Source of the DNA: Isoetes taiwanensis
Lineage: Eukaryota; Streptophyta; Lycopodiopsida; Isoetales; Isoetaceae
Reading direction: 5' to 3'
DNA: 64,000 nt
Assembly (NCBI GenBank): GCA_021234155.1
Contig: JAJEKV010000102.1
Span: 2,596,456 to 2,660,455, forward strand
Shown here: positions 41,760 to 54,631 of the stretch, piece after piece
How positions within the stretch are numbered: the stretch's first letter is position 1
Layout of the letters: every line of letters begins with the position of its first letter
Notes under the pieces: model-generated
Told to the model about the DNA's origin: nothing
Seen by the model: only the letters and a program-made list of their open reading frames with translations
The model's database searches: none
Program-made: the position numbers and the translations under genes

Positions 41760-41975
41760 ATGCTTGATAGGTTAGAATATGTAAAGGAGAAAAGAGCTTG
41801 TGACTTACTTGGAAGAGGAGATGATGAAGTTGGGGAAGTAGAATTGATGGCGCCCAACACTCAGAACCCTCAACCGCACCTAACACAAAAAGCTAATGTT
41901 GAATTGGAAGTACGAAGAATTGACACATCTAATATCCGAGATGATCCTTCCGTTCCATATGGAACCCGTGTGTAA
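41760..41975 (+). CDS. unassigned ORF (71 aa)
   Basis: An ATG-started hydrophilic, acidic ORF (LLGRGDDEVGEVELMAP, ANVELEVRRIDTSNIRDDPS) ending at TAA 41975. The composition is that of a soluble protein segment. No motif is recognised; an isolated exon is possible. Confidence 0.25.
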   Translation: MLDRLEYVKEKRACDLLGRGDDEVGEVELMAPNTQNPQPHLTQKANVELEVRRIDTSNIRDDPSVPYGTRV

Positions 41976-44090
41976 GATGCACCTTCTGTTTCTCCAAAAG
42001 ATCAGAGAATCATTTAAAATTTACCGCTTCAATTGCACAAACATAGTCAACATGCATATAATCTTTGGAACTTCTTGATGATCTAAAATCTGAGAAGTAT
42101 AGATTTATGTAGTATGTTGCTTGAGAAGACCCCAAATCGAGACTATAATTTAGCTTGATTTATCACTTGCTCCTTCAAATCTCTGTTTCTAAGACTTTTA
42201 ATGGAGGATCATCTCCTATTCCTCCCAATGCAATCTTTACTTTGCTTGATGAGAAGGTTACAAATGGTTTTGGCTGGTGGATTTGGTCGGGCATACCACA
42301 TCCGATCATATGGATCGCCCGGTATCCGGAAAAATGGGGAAAAATTTCAAGTTCCATAAAAGAGATTATATATTGAACATTGTGAGCTTGTTAGAACCGA
42401 AAAAAACGCATACAATACGCTACCGGATGAAAACCCAAATCGAAACGCCTGAAATCTATATATATGTACCATGCGAAAAACCCAAAACAGAAACTAATAA
42501 AATGAGAAATGCAAAATTCTTTCTTAGGTAGAAAACCTTTACCTCACATTAGATTTTGCACAAAATCTCACGCATTTCAAATATAAAGGATTGTTTCGAT
42601 TCCCCAGGAAGGAGCCTTGATTCTAGAGCGTAAATGAAGGGCACATTAGATGGATTAGAGCTGCTTAGACATACGCTAATATTGCTTCCTTGAGAACCGA
42701 CAATTGCTTCATAAACGAGTAGTCGCTACTATTCTCCCTCCCTACGCGGACACATTTTGCCAAAAACCCCATCGATTTGGAGCTGGAAAGAGGCCGAAAA
42801 GATTTGTTATCATAATTGCCGCACTAAAAAGGATGCCCTCAATAGATGCCTTCGCTTATCATAGCATTTAGTGTGAAATATCGCAGAAGTTTTTAAATAT
42901 TTAGGAAGGGATGAATCCTTGAGAGTTGCATTAGTTCCTCGATGATATTAATCCCCATCCGATATCCAAGAAATGCCCTTTTCTTTGTAGCTGCTACTCC
43001 CGCCACAATCAAGGCTTGTGAATCCTAAAATCGGCCAAAAAAATGTTGAAAAGAAATCTCTGATCACATATTGAAGATCATTTTAGGATAGCCTAATGCA
43101 AAGAGAGTTGAAACTTTTAACATATTTAGCTACATTGCAAAGGAAAAAGGAAGACAAAACAGAGACATACCTTCCTCATGAAAAAACTAAGAGAAAGAAG
43201 GCGCAGAGAGTGAGGAGGAGGAGTTCTTTGATGTCGCCATAGCCGAGCTTCAAGAAATGCTGCTTTTTGCATTATTCAAGAGTCGAAGTTTGATGACCTT
43301 CCGACGTGCTTGCTTAACATTAGTTTGATATTCTTACGAATACCATCGCCAAACCATATTTGGGACTACCGTAAGGGAAAATCCGGCTATTGGGAACAAC
43401 GATGCTTGAAGCCCACAAAGATGTGATCCTTAGCATTTGCACACCGGCAAAGATGCCGATTCATAGCCAAACTCGTTTCTATCTCCGGATATACCCGGCC
43501 ACGAGATGAATCGATGTGCAAAGAACTGACCGTGGGATTGCTTTGGTTGCTCAAGATATATGCAAAGAAGATATTTAGGCGGAGATCAATCTCTGGAATC
43601 GAAAGCCCTGTCCGAATCAAGCCCCAATGGGATTGCATAGCCCGACCAAGCGCCAAAACAAGAAAAAGAAATCGTGAAAAAAAATGTGAAATTCTCTCCT
43701 TTCCTCAATGTGTGACACGTACTAACACGGCAATAATAGGCTTGTTAGAATTTTATTAGGAGTGAGCATTGCCACCTCACACAAGACATAAATTATCCAT
43801 TATTTTGGATGGCTATGCATTAATGCTTTCCCATCATAGTTTGCACTATAAAATTAATAATGGCCGGACTTTTAAACGGTCTAGATTAAATCCCTTAGTT
43901 TGAAGGGCATAGATTAAATGCCCCAAAAATTGCATCTTCTATGCAATTTCCCTAAAAACAATTGATGCAAAAGGTTCTCCTTCCCCCCCTTGATCCGAGG
44001 GTCCAGAGGAATGGTGCATGCCCCATGCATGCCCCCCATGAAGATCCAATGGCTATAAGTTTGCCACCTCACCTTCTTTCAAATAAACGG
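41976..44090. other. spacer without supported genes
   Basis: Short ORFs on both strands (42155-42531, 43387-43759) overlap each other and show no motif. A minus-strand ATG at about 43,243 with a Ser-rich start (MATSKNSSSSLSAP) closes after 17 codons. 41,330-41,760 is likewise empty. Confidence 0.4.
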
Positions 44091-44094
44091 ACCG

Positions 44095-44340
44095 TTTGGA
44101 TTAAAAGCCCCAAATCAGGGGAATGCTTGGGGTAAAACCCTAAATCTGATGGTCCAGATTAAAAGCCCCAAATCAGGGGGATGCTTGGGGTGTTACGAGG
44201 TGGCACCGTTTGGACCGTCCATCTCACAGATGGACGGCCGAGATCAATCTCTACACCATGTTGGTAGACCTCCATATAATTGTATATATACAAGTATTTG
44301 TACTATGAGGGAGGATACGAAGTCGAATGTACGTACGCTG
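44095..44340. repeat. hairpin-bearing dispersed repeat, copy B, with a 60-bp duplication
   Basis: GATTAAAAGCCCCAAATCAGGG-GATGCTTGGGG occurs twice (about 44,098 and 44,157). Then comes GACCGTCCATCT-CAC-AGATGGACGGCC and CGAGATCAATCTCTACACC, TATAATTGTATATATACA and AGTATTTGTACTAT, as in 37.5-37.8 kb. Confidence 0.7.
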
Positions 44341-46680
44341 GGAAGTATAAACTTTTCAAATTTCTATAAGATTTCTAAGTTACCAGCATTCTATTAAGCC
44401 TACCTAAGTTAAAGTGAAAGTTGTAGTCGCGATCAACTCTTTATCAAGATCTGGTCAAATTCATGGTTAAGTTTTGCTTCCATTTCTATCAAACCTCTAG
44501 TCAAACACCCGCCCAAAATATTGGCCAAATAATGATCAAATGTGCGGGCAATTTTTGGTGGAGAAACTTGTGAAAATTTTGTTAGTTACCCTAGGTCATT
44601 TTATCATGGTGCAAAATATTTTAACACTCCACATTTTCTGAGTTCCATGGTATCTTACTTGAATTACACCATTACTGTACCAACTCTAGAAAGGGTAATG
44701 GAGTGTGTAGAGTTTAGGATATTAGTTATTGCTTTAAGACAATGGTAGTTTACGATCATGGTGCAAAACGAATGTACATGAAGTGTGCTTAAATAGATGT
44801 GTGAAAATGTGGGCAGAGATGCAAATGGGGGGTGGGCATAAGATTAGTCTATAGTTCAGTTAATGGTCTTGCAAGATTTAATAGCAAATCTTGTCGATCG
44901 AAGATATAAATATAGGTATTAGCAAAACAATGAAACATTGGGGTAGCAATCAATATCTTTCATGTGGCATATTGGGGTACACTTACACAACACAAACACA
45001 ATGTATAAAAATACATCAAAAGATGTTGTATGTAAAGCAAATATGCTAGAGTTAATTCAAAAAAGATAAAAATGCAGCATGGCGTGAGATATGTCTAAAA
45101 TTATGCCACTCAACAATGTCTCAAACAAATATATTGGTGCCACTCAACAATGTCTCAAATGACGAGGCTAAATCCAAGAGAATAGCAATTTGGAAATTCC
45201 GAAAGAAGGATTATTTATTCGTTCTTGTTCTATGGATGGAGAAGTTTTATGCAAAAGTAAACTGTCAAATAATTCCTTAGCAAGTTTTTATTTTGAAGGA
45301 ACATACCATGCAGTGAAATTTGCATTCGCACTAACACAAACATTAGCAATATTCTCTAGGCATGTTGTGAACTTGTCTTAAAATTCTTGAATTCCCAAAA
45401 AAACTTCAGGATAATGGCATTATTCTTTACTAATGAATTCCCAAACTCACCTTTCTCACACAAAAAAAAAAACTTTAATGCCAATGGCAACATGTACGAC
45501 ATAATTCAACTATTTAGCGTCGCAAGTTATTTTGCATAACATACTCAAGGAATAGTTTTGAAATCTGAAAGCAAAGAATGCTATTCTTTCCTTAACAATT
45601 TGACACCACATAATTCAAGGGTTGAGCTTCGCAAGCTATTTCATATAACACAATCAAGGGGTAGTTTTGAAAGCTGAAAGTAAAGAATCCTAGTATTTCC
45701 TTAACGAATTGACACCACTACTCTTTATGTGAAATGCCTCGCCATATATCCAAATTTGCATCCAACATATCCGACTGGCATGTTATCGCCATGACCAAGT
45801 ATCTGTGGCCCAAAAATCTGGCAAGTCATCAACGACCTGAATCCCTGTTTTGCAGTTCTGCATCTTTAGATCTACCCGTAAACCATCAAACAGATCGCCC
45901 AGTGGAAACTGAGCTTTTTCAGTCTGAGCAACACATATTGTTAACTGTCTCCTTGTCCACTTTTATTAGCCGCCCTGCCATGCACCAACTTCCTGAGAGC
46001 CAAATTGCAGTGCCTTCTCCATTCAACCCATTTCTCTGTAGTTTGCCTTTTAATTACCAAGGAGTGCCGAAGCTAAGAGGTAAGACAGAAATAAGACCAC
46101 CAAAATTACCAGTCCAAAGCTCTGGTCTAGCATCTCCGCCATGCACAAAATAGAACGGGCTCAATCCTAACAGTTTCAAGGAACAAAAATTACATTTAAT
46201 CTAAATACTCAGCTTCGCTGTCTTAGGAATTAGTGCAAGAACGTACCTGTGTTCGTCTCGGGGCAATGATAAGGATCGAAGAAGATCAAGAGCAAAATGA
46301 AGCCAAATATGGAAAAAACGACTCAACTGAAAGAAACCAAAATATGAAACAGAAAAGGCAATCAGCTTTTGTTCCCGTGACTGTTGATGCACGTTTCCGG
46401 AAAAAACTCCAAAGTGCATGCTAAAGAGGAACCAAATACAAATGAACAGATTTTCCACCACTGGCAGCCAGAATCACCAAGAGCAATGAATGTCACACCA
46501 TCGTACCTTGGACATGCATACAAATAGGACTAGAGATATAACAGCCCACATGGAGAAAATGGGCCTCAGCAGAGAAGCTCAAGCATTGCAACACCCTACC
46601 CTGCACGAAATTACAGAACCTTAGCTTCTTGCAAGAAACAAAACTGGAACAAATTACAGCTTACTTGCGCGCCCAGTTTG
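44341..46680. other. spacer; one 139-aa plus-strand ORF unassigned
   Basis: The ORF at 45734-46153 starts at ATG and is Pro/Ser-rich without a motif. The minus strand over the same stretch is partly open as well. AATTTGACACCAC-type text and ATAATTCAACT/AAGGGTTGAGC show a weak tandem duplication at 45,500-45,720. No gene is claimed. Confidence 0.3.
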
Positions 46681-47263
46681 TCATTCCTGAAAGATAAAAC
46701 CTGATGTGGAAGACATAAGTTTTAAACCGAGTCGTTTTTTGATTTGAATCTGCTTAACATCCAGTTCAACATACGTGAATAGATCCTCAAAACAATCCTG
46801 TTCATTATAATAGCCAGACTTGTTCAAGTTATCATCTGGACCCGGATAGCCATCCACAAAAGTATAGGATGTAGGCAACCATGATGCTTGATCGTCTGAT
46901 AGAAAGGCAGACATTGATCCAACCCTGATAAGCCCTTGCTCGTGAAGTGGCCTTGATATAGCCATTGAGCAAGTTCGTTCAATTTATCTGACTGTGCGAC
47001 ATTGCCTGTCAGAAGTAGCACGCCACGAGAGGATTTATGGTTTAAGTTTGCACCCATTCCTGATGAAACAGAAGGTTATTCTTCTTCCACCTCGTGTATT
47101 GGAGCTAAAGCACAAAACTCGTGAAAACCTATTCCCCCATCCATTGGACCAGAGCATCCATCTTCAAAGCCTTCATCAAAAAAGAAATCAGTGTAAAGAC
47201 TAAAATAGAAGCACCTCCCTACTAAAACCTGAAGCACTAAATTTGCAGGTAGAAGGCCATACC
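46681..47263 (-). other. possible gene 3' end with a 92-bp intron
   Basis: On the minus strand a CAG-GTATGG donor (exon end 47263) and a TTTTTGATGAAG acceptor (exon start 47170) join in frame to give FEDGCSGPMDGGIGFHEF and an acidic end EVEEE before TAA 47076. Farther down, frames with GVLLLTGNVAQSDKLNELAQ and SMSAFLSDDQASWLPTSY are open but frameshifted. Splice sites and composition favour a genuine or recently dead gene; the family is not recognised. Confidence 0.35.
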
Positions 47264-47486
47264 TGAACATGAACTTCGTGAGCATTCACTGTCTGAAACG
47301 GCAAGCGGTTCAAGCTTAACAATACCTTGGGTTCTTCTTGCAAGAACAATATTTCTAGGTCATGCAGCAGTCCGGTGGATCAGATTTTCAAGGGCAAGAA
47401 AAAATTTATGACAGGTAGTGCTCGAATTTCGCGTTGCTCATCCCAGAAGCTTTGCACTGCAAGTAAAGTGCAATTAGTTGCAGAAA

Positions 47487-47771
47487 TTGAGCTTCTACAA
47501 AATGACCAATTCTAGCTTTAGCCATTACCGGAATGGTGACTGCTTGTTTGATTCACCTTGGGCTCTGATATCGGCACGGGCACGCTCTAATGCCATGACA
47601 GCTACGGCGCCAGATTGTTCGGCGATTCGAGCCTGTTCTGCATTAACAACATCCATGATAACACCAACACGGAGCATTTGCGCGAGGCCTACCTTGACGG
47701 CGTAGGATGATTTCTTGGGCTCGGTGATGGTGCCATTGCCAAAGACATGCAACAACTCCGGTGCTCGCCAT
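47487..47771 (-). pseudogene. PDX1 (pyridoxal 5'-phosphate synthase) pseudogene, 5' part
   Basis: PDX1 is the synthase subunit of vitamin B6 biosynthesis. From ATG 47771 the reading begins MASTGVVA. One inserted base then shifts it to the frame containing [48 protein letters not shown] and ADIRAQG. A deletion removes about 13 codons, and a third frame continues [20 protein letters not shown]. The rest of the roughly 310-residue barrel is absent. Conserved MLRGG and ERVPADI read MLRVG and ERARADI. The fragment is nonfunctional. Confidence 0.9.
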
Positions 47772-48359
47772 AGCCAAAGCTCCACAGCTTCTCGTTACCG
47801 CCGGAGGAGTCTGGAAACCTAGAATTAACTTCCCGTTTGGCGCAGAAGAAACTTCCCGAAGCCATTAAATCTGACGCTAGAAATCTAAGGGAGCAGATGG
47901 ACGGCTAAGATTTAACTGCCTCATTACAGATGTATACTAAATGCGGTGGAAGTAAACGTACCTTGCCATTTTCTTTTATGGATTCTTTTATTAGTCCTTG
48001 TCACCACATCATTTCATAATGAATGTTTAATACTATGTCATAAACTGTTGTTAAATTTCCTACCATTGCACTTTCCTATGCATTTTCGAAAAACATTATC
48101 ACAATTTAATTTTTTCTTATCTCGAAGCATATTGCTCACACGTGAGCGCATTTTTACACGTGCCCATAAAATCCAATGGTCTAGACTATGACATATCGCC
48201 ACCTTTAAAAATCAATGGTCTAGATAACTAATGGAGATCATGGAATCCAATGGTCCACACGATGACACATTGCCGCATATAAAAAAATGAACGATCGAGA
48301 TGAATATAAATATGTAACACCCCCGTATGTAAGTACCCTCATATCTATATATATAATAG

Positions 48360-49519
48360 GATAAGGATAAGGATAATATATACCGTGTCCTTGTGGAGTC
48401 ATTCTTGCCCCCCAAAGGTCTTGCAACTTAATATTGATGAAATAACACACTTAAGGGATAATTTTATACATTAATATTAGTTTTTTAGTTCAAAAAGTTC
48501 TAAATCGATTCTAAAATTTCTGAGCTTGTAATGCAATATTAGAGCATAAATTAGTCAAATTGTGTTGTTATTTTTACTTTTTTTTACTCTACACACATGC
48601 TAACTTCACTTTAATGCCTTTTAAAAGTTGCTACTAAAAAGCAAGAAAACCCCAAAAGAACCCCAAAATGTTACGAGACACAAAAGTTCTAAGAAGGAAA
48701 GCACATGATTTGTCTAAAGGGGTGCAATGAGTAGCAACCCCTCGAAGTTTACCTATTCATTTGCAAAACGTATGTGAAAGGGCAAGATGGATAAACACTT
48801 TGTTTGGTAAAAGAAATGAGCGATGACACCCACCTCTCTGATGACAAAATTGCGATATGAAGATGCTCAACATTGACAAGGAGGATGACTATCTTCCGCA
48901 TCACCACGCTATGGATTGGTTTGTGCAAGCCTAGAGACGTGTACTAATACATCTTCGAAACAACAACGAAGGGCATGGAAGCACAAACCTTCATTACTTC
49001 AACTTTTGCTTCCCTCGGTGTAAATTTTATACGGCATCCTCAACTCTAAACTTCAAATAATTGTGAAATATTGTGGATGTATTGGCGTCAGAATACTATG
49101 TGATGCAAAAACAATGGTTTGTCATTCAAGCGGTTTGTTCAACTCGGCTCGATGTGTTTTTAAGGTCAACTAAGACGCTTTAGCCAAAGCGGTTGTAAAA
49201 TAAGAAACCGCCAACAAAAACATTTAGGGGACAAGGTACAAAGCATTTAATTTTTTTCATATGAATTTGCCCCCATAATAAATCTTTTGGCTTTCAGAAG
49301 AGCTTCTTTTCCCCTCCAAAATGTGATATTTTTTTTTTTGGTTTCCTCCATAACGTTAAGCCTTCCTAAAATGTCTGTTTTCATGAGCAGTTTTGTAAAT
49401 ATTTGGACTAAAGATAATAAAAGGATCCTTTTTAGGGGGATTTTAAAATTTTGTAAATTTTCAGAAGGAATCTTTCAAACGCACTTCTTAAATAAGTGCG
49501 TTTCATTTTAAACATTGTT
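48360..49519 (+). mobile_element. TIR-family element 3, one terminus plus coding-like block
   Basis: The right end read in reverse starts AACAATGTTTAAAATG and continues with GAAACGCACTTATTTAAGAAGTGCG, exactly as the left end of element 1. Homology runs back to about 48,360, including the coding-like block at 48,855-49,010. The next bases are TTTA. The palindrome array and the other terminus are not recognisable upstream, so the left limit is approximate. Confidence 0.75.
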
Positions 49520-49549
49520 TTTAAACTTCCTCGTAAGCTTTCCATCTAT

Positions 49550-52200
49550 CTTATTGCCAAGTCCTGTATTCCTCACTTTACAAAAGTTTAGGGTGTTGAC
49601 GAACTAAAGTCTCATTCTCCTCGATCAAGTTCTTTTTATCATAGGATAAGTATTTATAGCAGGATTGAATTGGGAATAAGTTGAGTCTAGAATCTTATGC
49701 TTGATAGTTTCGCTATTGAAGGGCTTGCTAGTGTGAATCCAATATCTAATGAATTTCATAGCTGAGGAGTTGGTATCATGAATGCCTTTCCAAATGTATG
49801 TAGCTCCCAGAACTTGGGCCTGCAAGAATAAGTCCTTGGCAATCTAGACCCTCATTCTTCTTGAGATGAATGATTTCATCCCAATTAATGATGTGCATAT
49901 CATTCCAGACATACATTATAATGCTTTATTCTTTAGCGAATTTCTCCAACTGCTTGTACAATTATTTTATCAGCTACAAGTGTAGAATAGAAGTAGACAT
50001 TATGTTTCCAAAACAACCTTTTTCTTAGTTCTAATAGCTATGGGATTAGGTGCTTGTTTAGAACGAAGGTTGATGGCTAAGGATAAACCAAACAGGGTAA
50101 TAGCTTGCTGATGGGGGATGATATTGATACCATGAATATTGATGTTACAATCAGGGTTTTCCCATAAGACACTGCACACTTGTCCACATTGAAAACAACA
50201 CCAAAGTCTTGCACGGTTTTGATGAAGGAGAAGATGTAGGCCTCCTTGGCTTCAAGAACGATGAAGGTATCATCTACATATTAGAGAATTGTTAAGCACC
50301 CTTCTATTCTAGGCATTTGAAGACCTCTAATTTTATTTAGACTTATAAGAACAATGGCTAGTTTGGTTAATATTTCGGCCACACAGAGGAAGAAATAAGC
50401 TGTTAATGGACAACCTTATGTAACACCTTGCTGGATTGGGAAGAAGTTGGTTGGAGCACCATTAGGCATTTTTATTAAGTCCTTTTATTCTATCAATTAC
50501 AGAGGGTAAATGAGAAGATGATCTACAACTCTTTGCAAGAAGTCCCATAGAATTGTATCAAAAGCTTTTTTGAAATTAAGTTTGATGAGAAGGCAGTTCT
50601 ACTTAGAAAGCATGCTCCAATGAATAGCTTAGAGGTTGCAGAATGAATCTATCTGTAACAAAGCTAACTGATTTCTATTTACAGGTTTATGCAGGTAACC
50701 TAGAATCCTATTGTCAATGATTTCGACAATGACCTTATAGGTGCTATTTGTTAGTGATATAAATCTCCAGTACCCAATTTTGGCAGGCTTGTTCACCTCT
50801 AAAATCAGAGCAATAAGCGTGGGGAAAAGCCTGGATAAGGACTAGTAGCATTCCAAGCTCCCTTAATGAAGATGGTGTAAGTTTGACTTCATAGTTTTTT
50901 GAATTGGGCAAAGAATTTTGGGAAAAGAACAAAATGCCTCTTTATCTTCCTGGGTCTGAAGACAATATTCTACCATTGGCTGTTCAGGTGCTTTAATTTG
51001 AGTAAAAGTCCAGTCTTGTATGTCTTTATATATCTCTGATAACTGATTATAGTCAACCAAATTTTGTAGATGATAAAGTTCTCGTTAGTTTCAGAGTCAT
51101 TAGTTATCAGACCTCCCATGTCACTTTTAATTTGAACAATGGAATTATTAGATAAGTTTGTTTCAGCCATCCTAAAGAATACAAAGTTAGAGTGGTCCAA
51201 ATTATTAAAGTATTTGATTTTGGCTATTACAACCATTCCTTTGGCTTCCCTGTCTACAATTGATTTAATTTTGTTTGTTGATTCAACCTCCTGCCGATGA
51301 AGAGTTGGATTCATTGTATCCTTTTGCAGATTTTGCCTCATTATTTTAATAGCAGGGATAAGATCAACCTTTTTAGTATTTGATTTTGATGATTCTTCCC
51401 CTATTGTTTCATCTTTAAGATTCTTGCTGAAATTTTGTATAGATTGATGTTCATCAAGAGGAGGAAGTTTTTGATAAAAAAGTGTAAAATCTGCAATGAA
51501 TTTCGCATTGTATAAAAGACTACAGTTGAGCTTGAAAAGGAAGTCTTTGGTTGAATGGCTAACCAATTGAAAAGTGTCCAGGATTTGGGGCATATGGTTT
51601 GAAAGGATGCTACCTTAATCATTGGTGATATTACCATTGTTTAAGGTGGTGCATGGAGATTGCTGATATAAAACCTGTCTAGGATGCAATAGGTCCTCTC
51701 TTGGCCTTTTTTTTATTGCTCCAAGTAAATCTAGAGTTGGTGATGGGATATATATCATATTATAATGAACAAGGTGCTGTGCACGGAGGGTTGCCCGCCA
51801 TGGACGGAGGATGAAGTGGCTTAAATCATAGTTCGAAGTCATGTTTTGACAATCAATTCAAATTGCTACTTCAAGACAATAGAATACTTGATACTTGATA
51901 ACGTACAAAACAATGTATGAAGTCTGCACAAATTCATGAATGCTATCACTCCACCATTGAGTTTTCCAAGGGGCCTTTAAATCCTCTATGGGTTTGAAAC
52001 TGCACCGTACATGGCTTCGAGAGGACCTTATAATGATTAGTTTGATAGAAATGGTTTTGCAGAACATCCAGGGATTTTGCATTCCCAAAGCTCTCCAACA
52101 TTTCCTCTCATTTTCCAGAACGAGATTATGCAATAGATTGCTACCAGTCTTAGAGAAATCCCACACACCTAGAAGCTTGATCCTTGCCCTACCAGTTACC
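49550..52200 (-). mobile_element. LINE-C, decayed and internally deleted
   Basis: Minus-strand order: ORF1-like frames (about 52,200-51,000), RT (about 50,860-50,000) and post-RT segment (49825-49625). RT text includes YWRFISLTNSTYK, GAPTNFFPIQQGVT, GCPLTAYFF and YVDDTFIVLEAKEA, with stops in between. IWKGIHDTNSSAMKFIRYWI matches LINE-A's VWKAIHGNQSPASKFIRFWI, so the two share a clade. No endonuclease domain is recognisable between ORF1 and RT. The 3' end is cut near the TIR terminus at 49,519. Confidence 0.8.
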
Positions 52201-53400
52201 TAGTTGGAACATCCGCGATCCAGAACACACGAGACCGTCAGTTTACAGGGAACAATGGGTTTGGAACAGTCACCAGAATAAGCAAGGGTTTGCCTCCCTA
52301 GGTGCAACCCAAAAACAATAACGTTGCATTTCATAGCATTTGTGGATTTGCACTTTGTTGATCCAAATTTTTACCCATGAACAAAATAAATCTTGCTCCA
52401 ACACACATGAAATTAAATGTCACGTGGCTCTCTACATTAAAGGTTTCAACATGGCCATATTATAATTACTTTGAAATCATTTTAAGAAGATTGGGGATAT
52501 AAACTTGGGTTTCTTTATTTAAAAGATGCCCCATTCTAGATGAGACCACATTAATAATAAGCCTTTTAGTTCATCTTTGAACATTCAATATATTTTTTAG
52601 GGAAAATTATCAAAATGCCTCTATATTTTGCACAAATTACCAAATATCCCTAAAAATGGGGTGTTGGCTAAAATGGAAATAACTTCTTTATGACTGATCA
52701 AACATGAAAGTGCCTTCACAAAACTTATAGATGATAGTGAGATCTGTTTAAGGGCAGTACAATCATGTAAAATGGAGTTGGAATCTTCAAGTTATGCTGC
52801 TTTAAATACGGGTTTTAGAAAACAACTTAAAAGAGCCTAATTTGTGTGAGAATCATTAAGAGATCTAAATAGATGGAACATGACTTGGGATCCCATGCAG
52901 AGGCGCTCCTGTGTGGCAGAAGCCAAAGCAAAAGCAGTTTTCGAAAACAACAAATCATGGTGCCTTATGCCTGCAATCCCCTGGTCTTCAAGGAATTTTC
53001 CATGTTCCATAGGGTTTTCGTCACTGCCAACGCAAGGATTCCCTAATCAATCAGCTCAGCCCTCAAAATGAAGATATATCATCCAAAATGAAGTTATGTA
53101 CTTACACTTGGCATTGATTCACATGTTCATCAAAGGGTTGTGTTAAACATTGGCATCATTAAACGGGCAACTCAAAGCTTCATAACAGGGTGTTGCTGCA
53201 TGATTGAAATATGGAAACCCATTTTGGGTATAGGTTGAACCCACACATGCTTATGACCCATGCAACATTTCCATTCATGTCATCAAATACATTTCTCCTT
53301 CTATGCACTTCTAAAACACAACGCATCTTTATAATGCCATCTATAGCCTCCAGAGAATAAGCATGTCTCCATTCCACAAGGCAAATTGAAATGGTGCATT
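52201..53400. other. spacer without supported genes
   Basis: AT-rich sequence with short ORFs only (for example 52880-53071). Nothing recognised. Confidence 0.45.
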
Positions 53401-53407
53401 AAGTTTT

Positions 53408-54228
53408 ATGAGATGTCTACGTACTGCTGTAGCAAGAGGTGAATCTTTCTCATGGATTTCTCACTTCCAACCTTGCCTTATCTATAAATGGAAATATACC
53501 ACTTCATCAATGGACTCAATGGCTACAGATTATTCTTCACCAGAAGATTCTCTTACGATATCACTATCACATCTGTATTTGAAAGACCTTTCCATAGGCC
53601 ACATGAAGTTTCATTTGACCAAACAATTTGTCCTACTGCTGAGCTGTACATAGACTATGCAAATATGGACACTGATTCTATTATCAAGTTGCCTTTATTG
53701 GATAAGGCAATGTCATTACAAAAAGAGCCCAACATGCCATCCTAGCAGGATGATGATGGAGCACGTATTTCTCTCATGCTTGAAATGAACTGTTCTGATC
53801 ACTACATATCCAGACCCAGGATCCAAAATATCCAGATCATGTTTTTGACAATTTTATATCCAATTTGTTGGATTTGCGAAAGGAGTCTTGTACATAAAGG
53901 TAAAACGAACCTTGTTGGTGGCAACAAGGTTCTACCATTAGAGGCAAACCTTGGAGAGTCCACAGGGCACTATCTGGAACTACTGCAGAACTAGGCCGTT
54001 TGGAAAATGTACACCATTGAATTTCATGATCAGAGTGATACTCCTATCAACAGAACTTGGCAAAGCAAAATATGGAAAAAGCGCATCAATGGGCAGAAAT
54101 TTGGGTTCTACCTTTCTATTATAAACAGAGATTTTACCTGGAATTGGAGTCCTCCGGTTTGGCTATTTATCTACGACAATAAAGAAAGGAGGCTAGTGCA
54201 TGCAATAGTCTATTTATGCCGATCTTAA
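53408..54228 (+). pseudogene. decayed ORF of about 250 codons, family unknown
   Basis: One frame is open from ATG 53488 to TAA 54228 apart from two TAG codons (53743 and 53992). Upstream another frame (53408-53653) may supply the N-terminus through a frameshift. Phrases such as TAELYIDYANMDTDSI, GGNKVLPLEANLGEST and NRDFTWNWSPPVWLFIYD have normal protein character. Both nonsense codons being TAG fits CAG-to-TAG decay. I do not recognise the family. Confidence 0.45.
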
Positions 54229-54379
54229 AAGGATAAAGCTCCACACATAGATTTACCTAGCTTTGCCAGATGGTAATGGTTGTAGCTGCAATTGACCCAT
54301 TTTCTTGAGAAAACATTGCATTGATTTTTGTGCATATCAACCCTGTCTAATGCAGCAGAGGCTTGAGATACATACAACA

Positions 54380-54631
54380 TCAACAATTTCTTTGCCTGCT
54401 TTCTAATTCGGCTGATAATGCCTCTGCTTTCACTTTAGATTCTTGAACTGTTGCATTTGTATTGATCGATGACTCTGCTGCATCAATGGTGAAATTTTTT
54501 GTTGTAACTTCTGATGCAATGACGGTACCAGATTCGAACAGATCCTGTAGATTTTGAAGAACATCAAGATCCAGATCACAGATGATGAAACCACCCAAAA
54601 GGAGCATAAATCCGGCAATCTTGTAATCCAT
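54380..54631 (-). CDS. small protein (83 aa) with N-terminal hydrophobic segment
   Basis: From ATG 54631. Residues 5-18 (IAGFMLLLGGFIIC) could be a membrane anchor or signal. The rest is an acidic helix-prone tail (AAESSINTNATVQESKVKAE). A TTTTAAAT element lies about 45 bp upstream. No family is recognised; composition and a clean ATG make it one of the better small-ORF candidates. Confidence 0.35.
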   Translation of the reverse strand: MDYKIAGFMLLLGGFIICDLDLDVLQNLQDLFESGTVIASEVTTKNFTIDAAESSINTNATVQESKVKAEALSAELESRQRNC

